Made by a program: the position numbers and the translations under genes. Under the pieces are notes generated by a model. It was not told the DNA's origin. It searched no databases and saw only the letters and a program-made list of their open reading frames with translations. Shown here in pieces: positions 1 to 7,900 of a stretch of DNA of 13,229 nt. The stretch comes from Fidelibacterota bacterium (lineage in GTDB: Bacteria; Fidelibacterota; UBA8477): the NCBI GenBank assembly GCA_021734045.1, contig JAIPJR010000069.1, positions 1 through 13,229 on the forward strand. Reading direction: 5' to 3'. Positions within the stretch are counted from its first letter, which is position 1; every line of letters starts with the position of its first letter.

Positions 1-891
1 ACCCTTTTTCATGAGCGAAAATTTCTAAGCTATCATCCGCCGGAGCGCTTCGGTGATCATTCTCTGATTATTGAAAAAAAGGAGAAGCCCCTGGCCGTCT
101 TCCCGGCTGCGGAGGTGGTACGGGATGGGAAGCGCTGGCTCATTTCCCACCCGGGCGCATCCTATGGTGGCTTTGTCTATCCATTGGAGCTTTCTATCCG
201 GGACAGTTTTGATCTGGTGAATGGCCTGAAGCAGTACGCCCGCCGCCAGGGGTTTGATGCCATCCGACTCACCCTGCCGCCGGCGATTTATCAGCAGCGG
301 GTCTCCAATTACATCGATTTTGCGCTGGTAAAACATGGTTTCGAATACGCCAAGCGCGACATCTCCTCCATGCTCACCATTGAAGCCACACCGGAGGAGA
401 ATCTGGCGAAATTCCGTGCTACCCACCGCACGGCGGTTCGAAAAGCGTTGCGTCAGGGGGTGGAGATTCGGCTTTCTGCTGATTATCCAACTTTCTATGA
501 CATTCTGGAGCATAACCTGAAAATCCGTCACGGCGTCACACCCACCCACACATTGAAAGAGCTCATCCAGCTGAAGGATATGTATCCGGATAAAATTTCG
601 CTCCATGCCGCATTTCACAAAAGCCGGATGGTGGCCGGTGTTGTGAACTTTATCGTGAATCCCCAGGTCGTGCTGGCTTTTTATATCAGTCATGACGAAG
701 AATACCAGCATCTTCGGGCGGTGAATCTGTTGTTCTACGAAATCATCAAATGGTGTCATGCCCAGGGCAGCAAATACCTGGATTTCGGTATTTTCACCGT
801 GGAGATGGAACCCAATTTTGGTCTGGGGCGGTTTAAGGAAAATTTCGGCGCCAGCGGGGTTTTCCGGGATACGTTTCAGTGTGTTTTATAA
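1..891 (+). CDS. FemAB/BioF2-like GNAT-fold acyltransferase, 5' partial
   Basis: The frame is open from the first base, so the true start lies outside the window and 296 residues are visible; the GTG at 115 is internal. The basic segment RATHRTAVRKALRQGVEIRL, followed by a helical stretch, a strand-rich part (AAFHKSRMVAGVVNF) and a KYLDFGIF motif near the C-terminus, is the pattern of the BioF2-like/FemAB GNAT fold (Pfam PF13480 type). Family members transfer acyl or aminoacyl groups from CoA or tRNA to cell-wall or exopolysaccharide precursors in the cytoplasm. It is the first of several surface-glycan genes on this strand, so modification of a sugar or lipid-linked precursor is a reasonable inference. 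Substrate and donor cannot be read from the sequence. Family call fairly sure, exact reaction unknown. Confidence 0.8.
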   Translation, partial: TLFHERKFLSYHPPERFGDHSLIIEKKEKPLAVFPAAEVVRDGKRWLISHPGASYGGFVYPLELSIRDSFDLVNGLKQYARRQGFDAIRLTLPPAIYQQRVSNYIDFALVKHGFEYAKRDISSMLTIEATPEENLAKFRATHRTAVRKALRQGVEIRLSADYPTFYDILEHNLKIRHGVTPTHTLKELIQLKDMYPDKISLHAAFHKSRMVAGVVNFIVNPQVVLAFYISHDEEYQHLRAVNLLFYEIIKWCHAQGSKYLDFGIFTVEMEPNFGLGRFKENFGASGVFRDTFQCVL

Positions 892-899
892 TGCTTTCT

Positions 900-958
900 C
901 CCGAATGTCTCCCTTGGCTGCGCCTGCCCGGGCGAAGCAGGATCGAAGGGCATTCGGG
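900..958. repeat. Long imperfect inverted repeat after the GNAT gene
   Basis: Eight bases after the GNAT stop there is a long hairpin-forming element. CCCGAATG (900-907) plus CCCTT (911-915) pairs with AAGGG (946-950) plus CATTCGGG (951-958), leaving only TCT unpaired in the left arm. A second small stem, CCTGC (923-927) with GCAGG (937-941), sits inside the loop. No T-run follows directly; the T-rich TTTTGTTT comes about 13 bases later. It could be a terminator-like or mRNA-end structure, or one copy of a dispersed palindromic repeat. The pairing is seen directly; the role is unknown. Confidence 0.55.
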
Positions 959-1024
959 CATTATGCTGACTTTTGTTTCACGGCGCCCCTTGGCGATCTC
1001 AGGGAGACGCGCTGATTCAAATAT

Positions 1025-1075
1025 CAAACCAAAGAACCGGTTTGTCTGTCTGAGCTTGTGGAAGACCAAACCGGT
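1025..1075 (+). promoter_or_regulatory. Mutually exclusive hairpins before the GT-C gene
   Basis: GGTTTG at 1039-1044 can pair with CAAACC at 1025-1030 (8-base loop), or, as part of ACCGGTTTG (1036-1044), with CAAACCGGT at 1067-1075 (22-base loop). The two structures exclude each other, as in attenuators. No U-tract follows the second stem, so classical termination is not supported. The structure covers the GTG at 1058, which argues for the ATG at 1103 as the start of the next gene. The 1076-1102 stretch holds no recognisable ribosome binding site. Confidence 0.35.
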
Positions 1076-1102
1076 GTAACGCTATCATCAAATTCTGAAT
1101 TC

Positions 1103-2704
1103 ATGATCAAACCCTTTACCCGCAAACAACACTATCTGATTCTGCTGATTTTAATGGCGGTGACACTCCTGCCACGCCTGCCCTTTGCGGGACCCTATCT
1201 GTACAATGGTGACCCCACCGCCTATTTTCTGGGCGCCGAAAGTATTCTGAACTCAGGTGAATATCTCATCGACGGAAAGGTTTCATTCTGGCCGGTGGGG
1301 ACCTCGCTTACCATGGTGCCCTTTGTCTGGATTGCGGAAACGCTCTTCCACTCAGCCGGTGAATCCGGTGCTTTCTGGCATGGGGTGTTCTTTATGTACC
1401 TGGCGGTGGCGTTCACCTATTTGCTGGGTAAACGCATGTTCTCACCGCTGGTGGGTGTCATGGGAGCGGTCTTGCTCTCCATGGCCGAAAGCCCCTTTTG
1501 GCACAGCGTGAATGCCAACTCAGACACGGCAGCATTGGCAGTTTTGGTGGCTGGTGTGTATTTCATGCTGCTTTTCCTGGATACCCAAACGCCACGGGAT
1601 CTCTTTGCCGCATTTTTCCTGTTGGCATTAACCGTGGTGTTTCGCTGGAATTATATTTTTTTCATGCCGTTGTACCTGCTGTACCTGGTGGGAGACCGGC
1701 GTATATGGGCTTTCACACTTTATCCGAAATTTTGGATTCTCAGCGGCGTGGCTTTTTTAGCAGGACTTTTTTCCCAATTCTGGGTGAATACGGTTCAAAC
1801 CGGGAATCCCTTTTTAATCGGATACGCTCAACTGGGATTTAGCGATCAGTTCTCCTGGAATCCCCTGACCTGGCTGGTGAATTGTGTTCGCATTGTTTAC
1901 CGAGTCATTTTTACCTGGGATTTTTATTCACCCACACTGGCGGCATTCAGTTTCCTCACCATCATTTATGCGGTGCGCCAGCGGCGACGGGACATCCTCA
2001 TGCTGTTTGTACCGTGGGTGGTTTTAGGCTCCCTCTCGGTGATTTATTTCGGGGTAAAACCCCGGCTGCTCATGCCCATTATGCCACCGCTCTTCCTGCT
2101 GGGCGCGGCGGGAATTGAGCAACTCTATGGTTATCTACGCGATGTGATTTCCCGTGAATCATTTCCCTCTCGCTATCTGATTCCGGCTTATGCGCTGGTG
2201 ATATTGCTCCTGTTCGCGCCCATGCTGTCCCGGAGTCTGCTTATGACCTATGGGAATTTTCAGGATAAAAAAGAGATGCAGCAGGCTTTTCGCTGGACGG
2301 GAAATGCGGCCTCGCCGGGTACGACGATTCTCACCCAACCCATCTATGCCGGTCAAAATGACGACTGGTTACGGGCCGGCTGGAAGGTCTGGGCATCCCG
2401 CTATTATGCAGGCCATGAGATGGCCTCCTTGAGTCTTCCGGAAAAATGGCCAGACGACACCGAACGCTGGGTCGTGATTAACCGGTTCTGGTTCGAAGGG
2501 GAGAATATGCGGTTTGATGACACCCGGGAGCTCTCCACCCGGTTTGATTCCTTGCGCCAGGTCTGGAATCTGCAAAAAGTGAAAGAATTTCACGGCAAGC
2601 CCGAACCGGTTTGGCTGAAAAAACTCAACATGCTCAGTTTCTATCCCGTGGATTTTATGGTTTACCGTCCGCGATTTGAAGTCTGGACCAATGCCCGTGA
2701 GTAA
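1103..2704 (+). CDS. GT-C integral membrane glycosyltransferase (GT39/ArnT-like)
   Basis: A 533-residue multi-spanning membrane protein. The first hydrophobic helix (about residues 10-28) is followed by a predicted periplasmic loop with YNGDPTAYF; Asp37 sits where GT-C enzymes of the GT39/GT83 class keep their catalytic or metal-binding acidic residue. Many hydrophobic helices follow to about residue 385. The last 140 or so residues are a mostly soluble, Trp-rich domain. Such enzymes move a sugar from a polyprenyl-phosphate donor to a lipid, protein or glycan on the outer face of the inner membrane. The ATG at 1103 is preferred because the first helix starts shortly after it. A GTG at 1058 would add 15 polar residues and lies inside a hairpin; neither has a clear Shine-Dalgarno site. 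The 3' end overlaps the flippase gene. Donor and acceptor are not determinable. Confidence 0.8.
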   Translation: MIKPFTRKQHYLILLILMAVTLLPRLPFAGPYLYNGDPTAYFLGAESILNSGEYLIDGKVSFWPVGTSLTMVPFVWIAETLFHSAGESGAFWHGVFFMYLAVAFTYLLGKRMFSPLVGVMGAVLLSMAESPFWHSVNANSDTAALAVLVAGVYFMLLFLDTQTPRDLFAAFFLLALTVVFRWNYIFFMPLYLLYLVGDRRIWAFTLYPKFWILSGVAFLAGLFSQFWVNTVQTGNPFLIGYAQLGFSDQFSWNPLTWLVNCVRIVYRVIFTWDFYSPTLAAFSFLTIIYAVRQRRRDILMLFVPWVVLGSLSVIYFGVKPRLLMPIMPPLFLLGAAGIEQLYGYLRDVISRESFPSRYLIPAYALVILLLFAPMLSRSLLMTYGNFQDKKEMQQAFRWTGNAASPGTTILTQPIYAGQNDDWLRAGWKVWASRYYAGHEMASLSLPEKWPDDTERWVVINRFWFEGENMRFDDTRELSTRFDSLRQVWNLQKVKEFHGKPEPVWLKKLNMLSFYPVDFMVYRPRFEVWTNARE

Positions 2705-4160
2705 TGTGGGTACCAACATCAGGCGCATGTCCAAACACACAGCCGTGTATGGTGTGGGGAATATCCTGAATCGGGCGATTACCTTCCTGCTCCTACCGCT
2801 TTACACCAATATCCTCACCACCGCTGATTACGGTGTCCTGAATCTCATCTATCCCTTTCTGGGACTCATGAATGTGGTGTTCATGTACGGGATGGATTCG
2901 GCCTTTATGCGGTTTTTCATTCCGGAGAAGGATGAAAAACGACGCTCCGAAGTTTTCTCCACCGTCTATATCAGCATTTTGGGCTCAACGGCTGTTTTCA
3001 CAGGTCTGCTCTTTCTGCTCGAACCGGTTTTGGCGCGTTCCATTCTGGGAAATGACAATAACCTGCTCTACCTGGCATTCGTCATTTTAGCCCTGGACGG
3101 TTTGTCATTTTTACCGGTGCTCTACTTCCGCAGCGTGAACAAACCGGTGAACTATGTGGCCATCATTTTCGGGGAAGTGCTGCTGAATCTTTCCCTGAAT
3201 ATCCTTTTTGTGGCGGTGTTCCGGTGGGGCATCCGGGGTGTGCTGCTGGCCAATATCTGTAGTTCAACTTTAAAGCTCCTGCTGGCCTCACCTGCCCTCC
3301 TTCACCATCTGAAGCGAATTTTTATTCCACCCCTCTGGCGGGATATTCTGAAATTCGGACTTCCCACCGTTCCGGCCGTCCTCTTCGCCAATATTATCGC
3401 CCTGGGTGACAAATTTATCCTGCGCTATTTTTTCGACGAATCCACCGTGGGGATTTATGCCGCCAGTTATAAGATTGCCATTATTATGGCGCTGTTCGTA
3501 ACGGCGTTCCGCTTCGCCTGGCATCCCTTTTTCCTCTCCATTTCAGATCAACCCGACGCGAAGCAGACTTATTCCAAAATCCTGACCCTGTTTGTCATGG
3601 TGGCGGCATTTCTCTTTCTTTTGGTTTCCCTGCTGGCGCCACCCATTTTGACCACACCGCTTTTCGGGGTGACCATCATTCCCCTGGCATATCAGGCGGG
3701 CCTGAAGGTGATTCCCTGGGTATTGGCGGCCTATATTTTCCAGGGGATGTATGTAAATCTGGTAGTGGGTGTTTACCTGGAGAAAAAAACGCACTTAAGT
3801 CCGCTTTTTACGGGAATCGGGATGATGGTGAATCTGGGAACTAACTTTTTTCTGCTGGGCGTTTTGAAAATGGATTTCATCGCTGCCGGAATTGCCGCGC
3901 TGCTGGGGAATCTGGCCCAGACGATCGCCATTTTCATTGCCACCCGGCGGTTTTATCCCATTCGTTATGAATACGAAAAACTGCTGCTCATTGGCGCTAT
4001 CAGTCTGGTGCTGTTTTTAACGCCCCGCGTCACGGGATTGGAGCAATTCTGGTTTCTGGCCCTGCTGGTGCTGCTCTATTTCCCTCTGTTGTTTCGGTTT
4101 CATATCATTGACCGACAGGTTGCTTTAAATCTGGCCAAACGCGTATTGAAACGACATTAA
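2691..4160 (+). CDS. Wzx-type polysaccharide flippase (MOP superfamily)
   Basis: About 489 residues, hydrophobic nearly throughout, with 12-14 likely membrane helices, the usual size for this family. The N-terminal segment TAVYGVGNILNRAITFLLLP followed by a TADYGVLNLIYP stretch is the hallmark opening of oligosaccharide flippases (polysaccharide biosynthesis/Wzx proteins). These move undecaprenyl-linked oligosaccharide from the cytoplasmic to the periplasmic face of the inner membrane. The ATG at 2691 overlaps the previous gene by 14 bases, suggesting translational coupling. A TTG at 2676 and an ATG at 2727 are in the same frame, and the conserved sequence begins at 2727, so the start is uncertain by up to 12 codons. 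It sits among glycosyltransferases, as Wzx genes normally do. No polymerase (Wzy) is obvious in the window. Confidence 0.88.
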   Translation: MPVSNVGTNIRRMSKHTAVYGVGNILNRAITFLLLPLYTNILTTADYGVLNLIYPFLGLMNVVFMYGMDSAFMRFFIPEKDEKRRSEVFSTVYISILGSTAVFTGLLFLLEPVLARSILGNDNNLLYLAFVILALDGLSFLPVLYFRSVNKPVNYVAIIFGEVLLNLSLNILFVAVFRWGIRGVLLANICSSTLKLLLASPALLHHLKRIFIPPLWRDILKFGLPTVPAVLFANIIALGDKFILRYFFDESTVGIYAASYKIAIIMALFVTAFRFAWHPFFLSISDQPDAKQTYSKILTLFVMVAAFLFLLVSLLAPPILTTPLFGVTIIPLAYQAGLKVIPWVLAAYIFQGMYVNLVVGVYLEKKTHLSPLFTGIGMMVNLGTNFFLLGVLKMDFIAAGIAALLGNLAQTIAIFIATRRFYPIRYEYEKLLLIGAISLVLFLTPRVTGLEQFWFLALLVLLYFPLLFRFHIIDRQVALNLAKRVLKRH

Positions 4161-4168
4161 AAGGATCC

Positions 4169-5278
4169 ATGTCTCCACCATTAAAAATATTGTACCTCCG
4201 AATGGAAGATACCGCCGGAACGCTGGGCATTTTCAAGCGCCAGCATGAGGCCTTGGGGAATGAATGCCGTTATGTGACGCTATTTCGGAGCCCGGAAGGC
4301 TTCCCCCATGATATTGAACTGAACTTGCCCCTGCTGCCGGCCACCGACTGGTTCAAATCCGTAAAACACCAACTGGTGGAGGATGAACAACTTTACACCG
4401 ATGCCACGGGCTACCCGCCCACCTGGCAGGCAAAGTCCTGGTGGCAATCTGCCTTTTTCCACATGCGGGATAAACTCTGGAAGCCGCGGATTCAAAAAGC
4501 CATTGAGCAATACGGGCTGGATGAATTTGACATCTATCATCTGGAAGGCGGCCACGGCTTTCTGCGAATGTCCGCCTGGCCGTTTGATGAATGGGTAGAA
4601 CGGGGGAAGCATCTCCTCATCAACTATCATGGCGCCGACATGCGCACCCGGGGTGTGTTGCCATGGATTGACAATTTGGCGGAAGTCTATACCACCAGTG
4701 AACTGGATCTCATGGAGCGTCATCCGGATATGGATTATGTGTTTTTGCCCTTTGAGGTGGAAAAATTCACGCCCTCCTATGAAAATCACACGCCGCTGCG
4801 GGTGTGTCATGCCACCCGTGATCGGTTCTGGAAGGGTTCGGACACCATAATTGCGGCCTGTGAAAAATTAGCCAAAACCCACGGAATTGAGTTCATCCTC
4901 ATTGAAAATCAGCCCCACGCCAAAACACTGGCCATGAAGGCGGAATGCGACATTTATATTGATCAGGTTTCCAATCTGGGCGGCTGGGGTTATGGCATGA
5001 ATTCCGTGGAAGCGCTCTCCATGGGGCTGGCCTGCTGCACCAATCTCGTCCCGAAATACGAGGCGTTCATTCCGGACCACCCATTCTTCAATGTGAATAA
5101 AGAGAGCCTTTATGACGATTTGGTCCGTTTGATTGAACAGCCGGCACTTATTACAGAATTGCGACAAAAAGGCCGGGAGTGGGTGGAGCGCACTCATTCC
5201 GCGCGGGCAGTGATCAAATCCGTATATGCGTTATATTTGCGGGAAAAATGGATTGGAGCCCTACCCCGTGACCTCTGA
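4169..5278 (+). CDS. GT-B glycosyltransferase (GT4-like)
   Basis: A 369-residue soluble protein. The N-terminal part (KILYLRMEDTAGTLGIFKRQ) resembles the first Rossmann domain of GT-B enzymes, and residues about 115-160 contain YHLEGGHG and INYHGADMR, the kind of His/Gly loops that line the acceptor site. The donor-site signature is GGWGYGMNSVEALSMGLA, with Glu281 at the position of the conserved GT4 glutamate that contacts the nucleotide-sugar ribose. The role inferred is cytoplasmic transfer of a sugar from a nucleotide donor onto a growing lipid-linked glycan. Eight bases separate it from the flippase gene, with AAGGA (4161-4165) just before the ATG. Its end overlaps the next gene by 11 bases. 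Somewhat divergent from textbook GT4 proteins, so the family number is less certain than the fold. Confidence 0.75.
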   Translation: MSPPLKILYLRMEDTAGTLGIFKRQHEALGNECRYVTLFRSPEGFPHDIELNLPLLPATDWFKSVKHQLVEDEQLYTDATGYPPTWQAKSWWQSAFFHMRDKLWKPRIQKAIEQYGLDEFDIYHLEGGHGFLRMSAWPFDEWVERGKHLLINYHGADMRTRGVLPWIDNLAEVYTTSELDLMERHPDMDYVFLPFEVEKFTPSYENHTPLRVCHATRDRFWKGSDTIIAACEKLAKTHGIEFILIENQPHAKTLAMKAECDIYIDQVSNLGGWGYGMNSVEALSMGLACCTNLVPKYEAFIPDHPFFNVNKESLYDDLVRLIEQPALITELRQKGREWVERTHSARAVIKSVYALYLREKWIGALPRDL

Positions 5279-6248
5279 AAATCTATCCCAAAAGACCATT
5301 TCCATCATCATTCCGGCTTATAACAATCTGGCCGGATTGGTGCGCTTGCTGGGGACATTTGAACGGCTCACCTGGCCCCGGGAGCAGATGGAAATTATTG
5401 TGGTGAACGACGGCTCCACCGACGCGACGGCCCGTTTTTTGGATGACTACGATTTTGATTTACCCATTACGCTCATTAATCAGCCCGAAAATCGGGGCCG
5501 TTCCGCTGCTCGCAATGCGGGTCTGAATGTAGCGAAAAATAAGTTTATTCTTTTCATTGATAGCGACATGGAAGCTGAACCGGATTTAATCGAGCAGCAT
5601 TTGAATAGTTATGTGGATGAACAATGCGTGGGCGTGGTGGGTGAATTTTTTCTGCCGCCGTTTGTGCAGAAGAATGTGTGGTTCCGCTATTTGGATGCGC
5701 CGGTAAGGGGGGCGCGTAAATGGCACAAGCAGACCGGTCGCTATTGTCCGGTGCCGTTTCAATACCTGCTTACCGGGAATCTCTCGGTTCGTCGGAACGC
5801 CGCACTAAAAGCCGGCGGTTTTTCCCAGCATTTGGATGGGTATGGTGGTCAGGACTCGGAATTTGCCTATCGCATCATTCAGGCCACGGGCGGCTACTTT
5901 GCGTTCAACCCCAACGCCATTGCCTATCACCAGCACGAGCCCCTAAAAAAAACGGCAGTAAAACTGCATGAGTACGGCCGGAAATCGCTGCCCGTCATCC
6001 TGGAGCGCCACCCGGAACTGTCCGAATACCTGCCAGCCCGACTTGTGGAGCCATTGCGCTGGTCCGATTTGTTCTCGCTCAAGCTGCAAAAACTGTGGGC
6101 GTGGGTGTTTTTGCGTAAACCATTTCTCTTTATCGCCCGGGGATTGCGGCTGGTAACACCCGATTTTATCGCATTTCCCATGATCCGGTTTATCATGGCA
6201 TACCATACGCTCACCGGGTATCGAAAATCAATAAGGAAGCATCCTTAA
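5268..6248 (+). CDS. Family 2 GT-A glycosyltransferase
   Basis: 326 residues from the GTG start. The GT2 signature is complete: TISIIIPAYNN opening strand, VVNDGSTD with the nucleotide-binding Asp (about residues 45-52), the DSD metal-binding motif in LFIDSDMEAEPD (98-100), and GGQDSEF (about 194-199) at the usual position of the catalytic ED-type motif. The C-terminal 90 residues are helical and basic, with two weakly hydrophobic stretches that could lie on the membrane. It should transfer a sugar from a nucleotide-sugar donor on the cytoplasmic side. GTG at 5268 is chosen because GGAG (5255-5258) lies nine bases upstream and the conserved domain begins 10 residues in. An in-frame ATG at 5226 would give a longer overlap with the previous gene. 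Last gene of the operon; its stop lies inside the terminator hairpin. Confidence 0.88.
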   Translation: MTSENLSQKTISIIIPAYNNLAGLVRLLGTFERLTWPREQMEIIVVNDGSTDATARFLDDYDFDLPITLINQPENRGRSAARNAGLNVAKNKFILFIDSDMEAEPDLIEQHLNSYVDEQCVGVVGEFFLPPFVQKNVWFRYLDAPVRGARKWHKQTGRYCPVPFQYLLTGNLSVRRNAALKAGGFSQHLDGYGGQDSEFAYRIIQATGGYFAFNPNAIAYHQHEPLKKTAVKLHEYGRKSLPVILERHPELSEYLPARLVEPLRWSDLFSLKLQKLWAWVFLRKPFLFIARGLRLVTPDFIAFPMIRFIMAYHTLTGYRKSIRKHP

Positions 6249-6280
6249 ATTATTAAAATTTAGGGGTGCTTCCGTTCTTT
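6235..6280 (+). terminator. Intrinsic terminator of the glycosyltransferase operon
   Basis: GGAAGCATCCTTAAAT (6235-6250) pairs with ATTTAGGGGTGCTTCC (6258-6273) along its whole length, with only two G-U wobbles. It is followed by GTTCTTT. The TAA of the GT2 gene (6246-6248) is inside the left arm. On the opposite strand the wobbles become A-C mismatches, so it should work better for rightward transcription, though a T-rich run also follows on the minus side and it lies at the end of the convergent minus-strand block. Confidence 0.8.
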
Positions 6281-6284
6281 AACA

Positions 6285-6548
6285 TTATTTAAGAAGCAAT
6301 ATTTTTTCTGTAGAATAAAAATTCGTATCTCCTGAATATTCTCTAGAGATGTTCACTAGTTTTACAGCGAATCTGGTAATATATAATCCCGCAGGAACGT
6401 CATGTCCTTCATTATTTTTGGTTATGCAACATCTTTTCTGTAAAATTGGTAATACAGGGTTCTCGATTGGTTCTAACCAACTCTGACTTGGATCTATTGT
6501 AAAATCGAGGGTTTTCTGAGGAATTATATTATTTATCTGCCGGTTTAA
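6285..6548 (-). pseudogene. Remnant of a T9SS cargo protein: C-terminal sorting tail
   Basis: A minus-strand frame of 88 codons runs from just behind a stop at 6549-6551 to TAA at 6285-6287. It has no plausible ATG start. Its end reads NNEGHDVPAGLYITRF, then a strand, then NFYSTEKILLLK-stop, which matches the last third of a type A T9SS sorting tail (the 'VPAGxYxxRF ... YSxxKKxLLLK' pattern). The front of the protein, including signal peptide and main domain, is absent; the frame begins directly after the stop of the PIG-V-like gene. GC content is low (28% and 37% in two lines counted), unlike the cassette on its left. Interpreted as the 3' end of a deleted or replaced secreted-protein gene. 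It fills most of the otherwise gene-free gap at 6281-6552. Confidence 0.75.
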
Positions 6549-6552
6549 TCAT

Positions 6553-7749
6553 TCAGGCAACCCACCGCCCGCTGGCGAACCACGCACTGTATATAACCAG
6601 GATGAGTATCGAGAGAATTATTAAGGAGATTCTCAGGGTGTATTTCATTTTTCCGGAGAGTACAGCTAAGACCATATAAACAGGAAAGAAAAGTGCCAAA
6701 TGTCGCGGGAAGGACATTAATGGATTTCCAGCCGGACCGTGATTGATCAGGAGAAACAGCATACCACCTGCCAGGTAAATCGCATAACTGCGCCTTAGAT
6801 GAAACCAACTCCAAACCGCCATGGAAATTCCGATCAGTGCGAATCCCAGATTTTGGATGGTCAATAAGCGGCTGAACAACAGTGGCGAGACATTTTTACC
6901 GGTGACGGCTGATTGGATTCCATGAAAAAAGGTTGACCAGGGAAACATGCTCATCCGGTCCCATTCTAAAGATTGAAGTGCAACGTACACATTCAATCCG
7001 TTTAATGTCCCGGCCTGCCAACCCAGGTATCCCATATATGCGAAGAATCCCAAGGGTGCAATGAGCATTCCCAACAATACCATGACCTTCTCTTTGCGGG
7101 ATTGTGGTTTATGGTGGAAGTATTCAACGAAATAGGGAATGGCCAACAGTGTAGCAAGAGGTGTGGTGGACCCTGCAAAAAATATCAATACCCCGCTTAG
7201 AAAAAATGAACCCTGTCGTTCAAAATAGATGCTTCCAATCGCCAGCATCAGAAACAACGATTCCGGGTAAAATGAGACGAAAAAAAACGAAACCGGTGAG
7301 AAACATATCCACAGAACACTATAAAACGCTGTAGGTCGGTCCGAATCATATAAGACCAATTTATACAGGAATAAACCGGCTCCGGCAAAGCTCCCAATCG
7401 AAATGATCAAACCACTCCAAAGGATTGGGATATTCAATAAACCTGATAAAGCGTTGCATAATAGGGGATATCCGGGGAAAAAAGCTCTTTCGATTCCATC
7501 GGGAGAATAGCCTATCGTTGCGATTTTTAAGTAATACAAGGCGTCCCAACGCACGAACCACGATGCCAAACCATTTCCTAAACTTCGGTGAGGTCGTTCT
7601 GAACCACCCCAGTCCAGAAAGTGTTCAGCCATGTAAACGCCCAAATATCCCGAAAGCAATATCAGCGCAGTTGAAACGCCGGCAATGATGAAGACTTGTT
7701 GCCACCAGGGCAGGAGAGAGAATCGATGAACTGTTTTATTACCGGTCAT
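6553..7749 (-). CDS. PIG-V-like integral membrane mannosyltransferase
   Basis: 398 residues with about 9-11 membrane helices. After the first helix (about 17-36), a predicted outside loop carries WFVRWDALYYLKIATIGYSP (residues 64-83), then RAFFPGYPLL (88-97). The RWDxxxY and FFPxYP pair is characteristic of the PIG-V/GPI mannosyltransferase 2 family (Pfam PF04188, GT76), which has many bacterial members; Asp69 is the likely catalytic acid. Members use polyprenyl- or dolichyl-phosphate-mannose as donor. A C-terminal GNPLMSFPRHLALFFP stretch fits the last conserved loop of the family. Acceptor and sugar are unknown. The ATG at 7749 has no clear Shine-Dalgarno site, only an A-rich leader with the palindrome ATCGATCGAT. 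It stands apart from the plus-strand glycan cassette, converging with it, so a shared pathway is only a guess. Confidence 0.78.
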   Translation of the reverse strand: MTGNKTVHRFSLLPWWQQVFIIAGVSTALILLSGYLGVYMAEHFLDWGGSERPHRSLGNGLASWFVRWDALYYLKIATIGYSPDGIERAFFPGYPLLCNALSGLLNIPILWSGLIISIGSFAGAGLFLYKLVLYDSDRPTAFYSVLWICFSPVSFFFVSFYPESLFLMLAIGSIYFERQGSFFLSGVLIFFAGSTTPLATLLAIPYFVEYFHHKPQSRKEKVMVLLGMLIAPLGFFAYMGYLGWQAGTLNGLNVYVALQSLEWDRMSMFPWSTFFHGIQSAVTGKNVSPLLFSRLLTIQNLGFALIGISMAVWSWFHLRRSYAIYLAGGMLFLLINHGPAGNPLMSFPRHLALFFPVYMVLAVLSGKMKYTLRISLIILSILILVIYSAWFASGRWVA

Positions 7750-7850
7750 ATCTATATCGATCGAATTTTTTTCACCTTAATCTAATCAATAGCTCCCAAG
7801 GTTTGAGGTCTTATTTATTTATTCATACATCCAAAGGGAAGGGTTTTCAG

Positions 7851-7898
7851 AAAAAATTATACTTGTTGATGATCTCAACTCGGGTTGATTCCGGCGTC
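7851..7898 (-). terminator. Possible terminator after the propeller gene
   Basis: On the minus strand, GTTGA at 7879-7875 can pair with TCAAC at 7869-7865 around a five-base loop, and eight bases later comes TTTTTT (7856-7851). Neighbouring TCAAC/GTTGA copies offer competing stems, for example TCAACCCGAGTTGA (7888-7875). The stems are short, so the call is weak. The rest of the 7750-7900 gap shows nothing firm beyond AT-rich sequence. Confidence 0.3.
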
Positions 7899-7900
7899 AA

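Noticed and set aside
25-759. Minus-strand open frame of 244 codons opposite the GNAT gene
   Set aside because: It lies antisense to a gene with clear family motifs and its translation has no recognisable domain; a shadow of the plus-strand codon bias.
1058-1102. GTG at 1058 as start of the GT-C glycosyltransferase
   Set aside because: It lies inside the 1036-1075 hairpin, adds only polar residues before the first helix, and has no ribosome binding site; ATG 1103 is preferred, though not proven.
4280-4810. Minus-strand open frame of 176 codons opposite the GT-B gene
   Set aside because: Antisense to a well-supported glycosyltransferase, no domain-like sequence and no start context.
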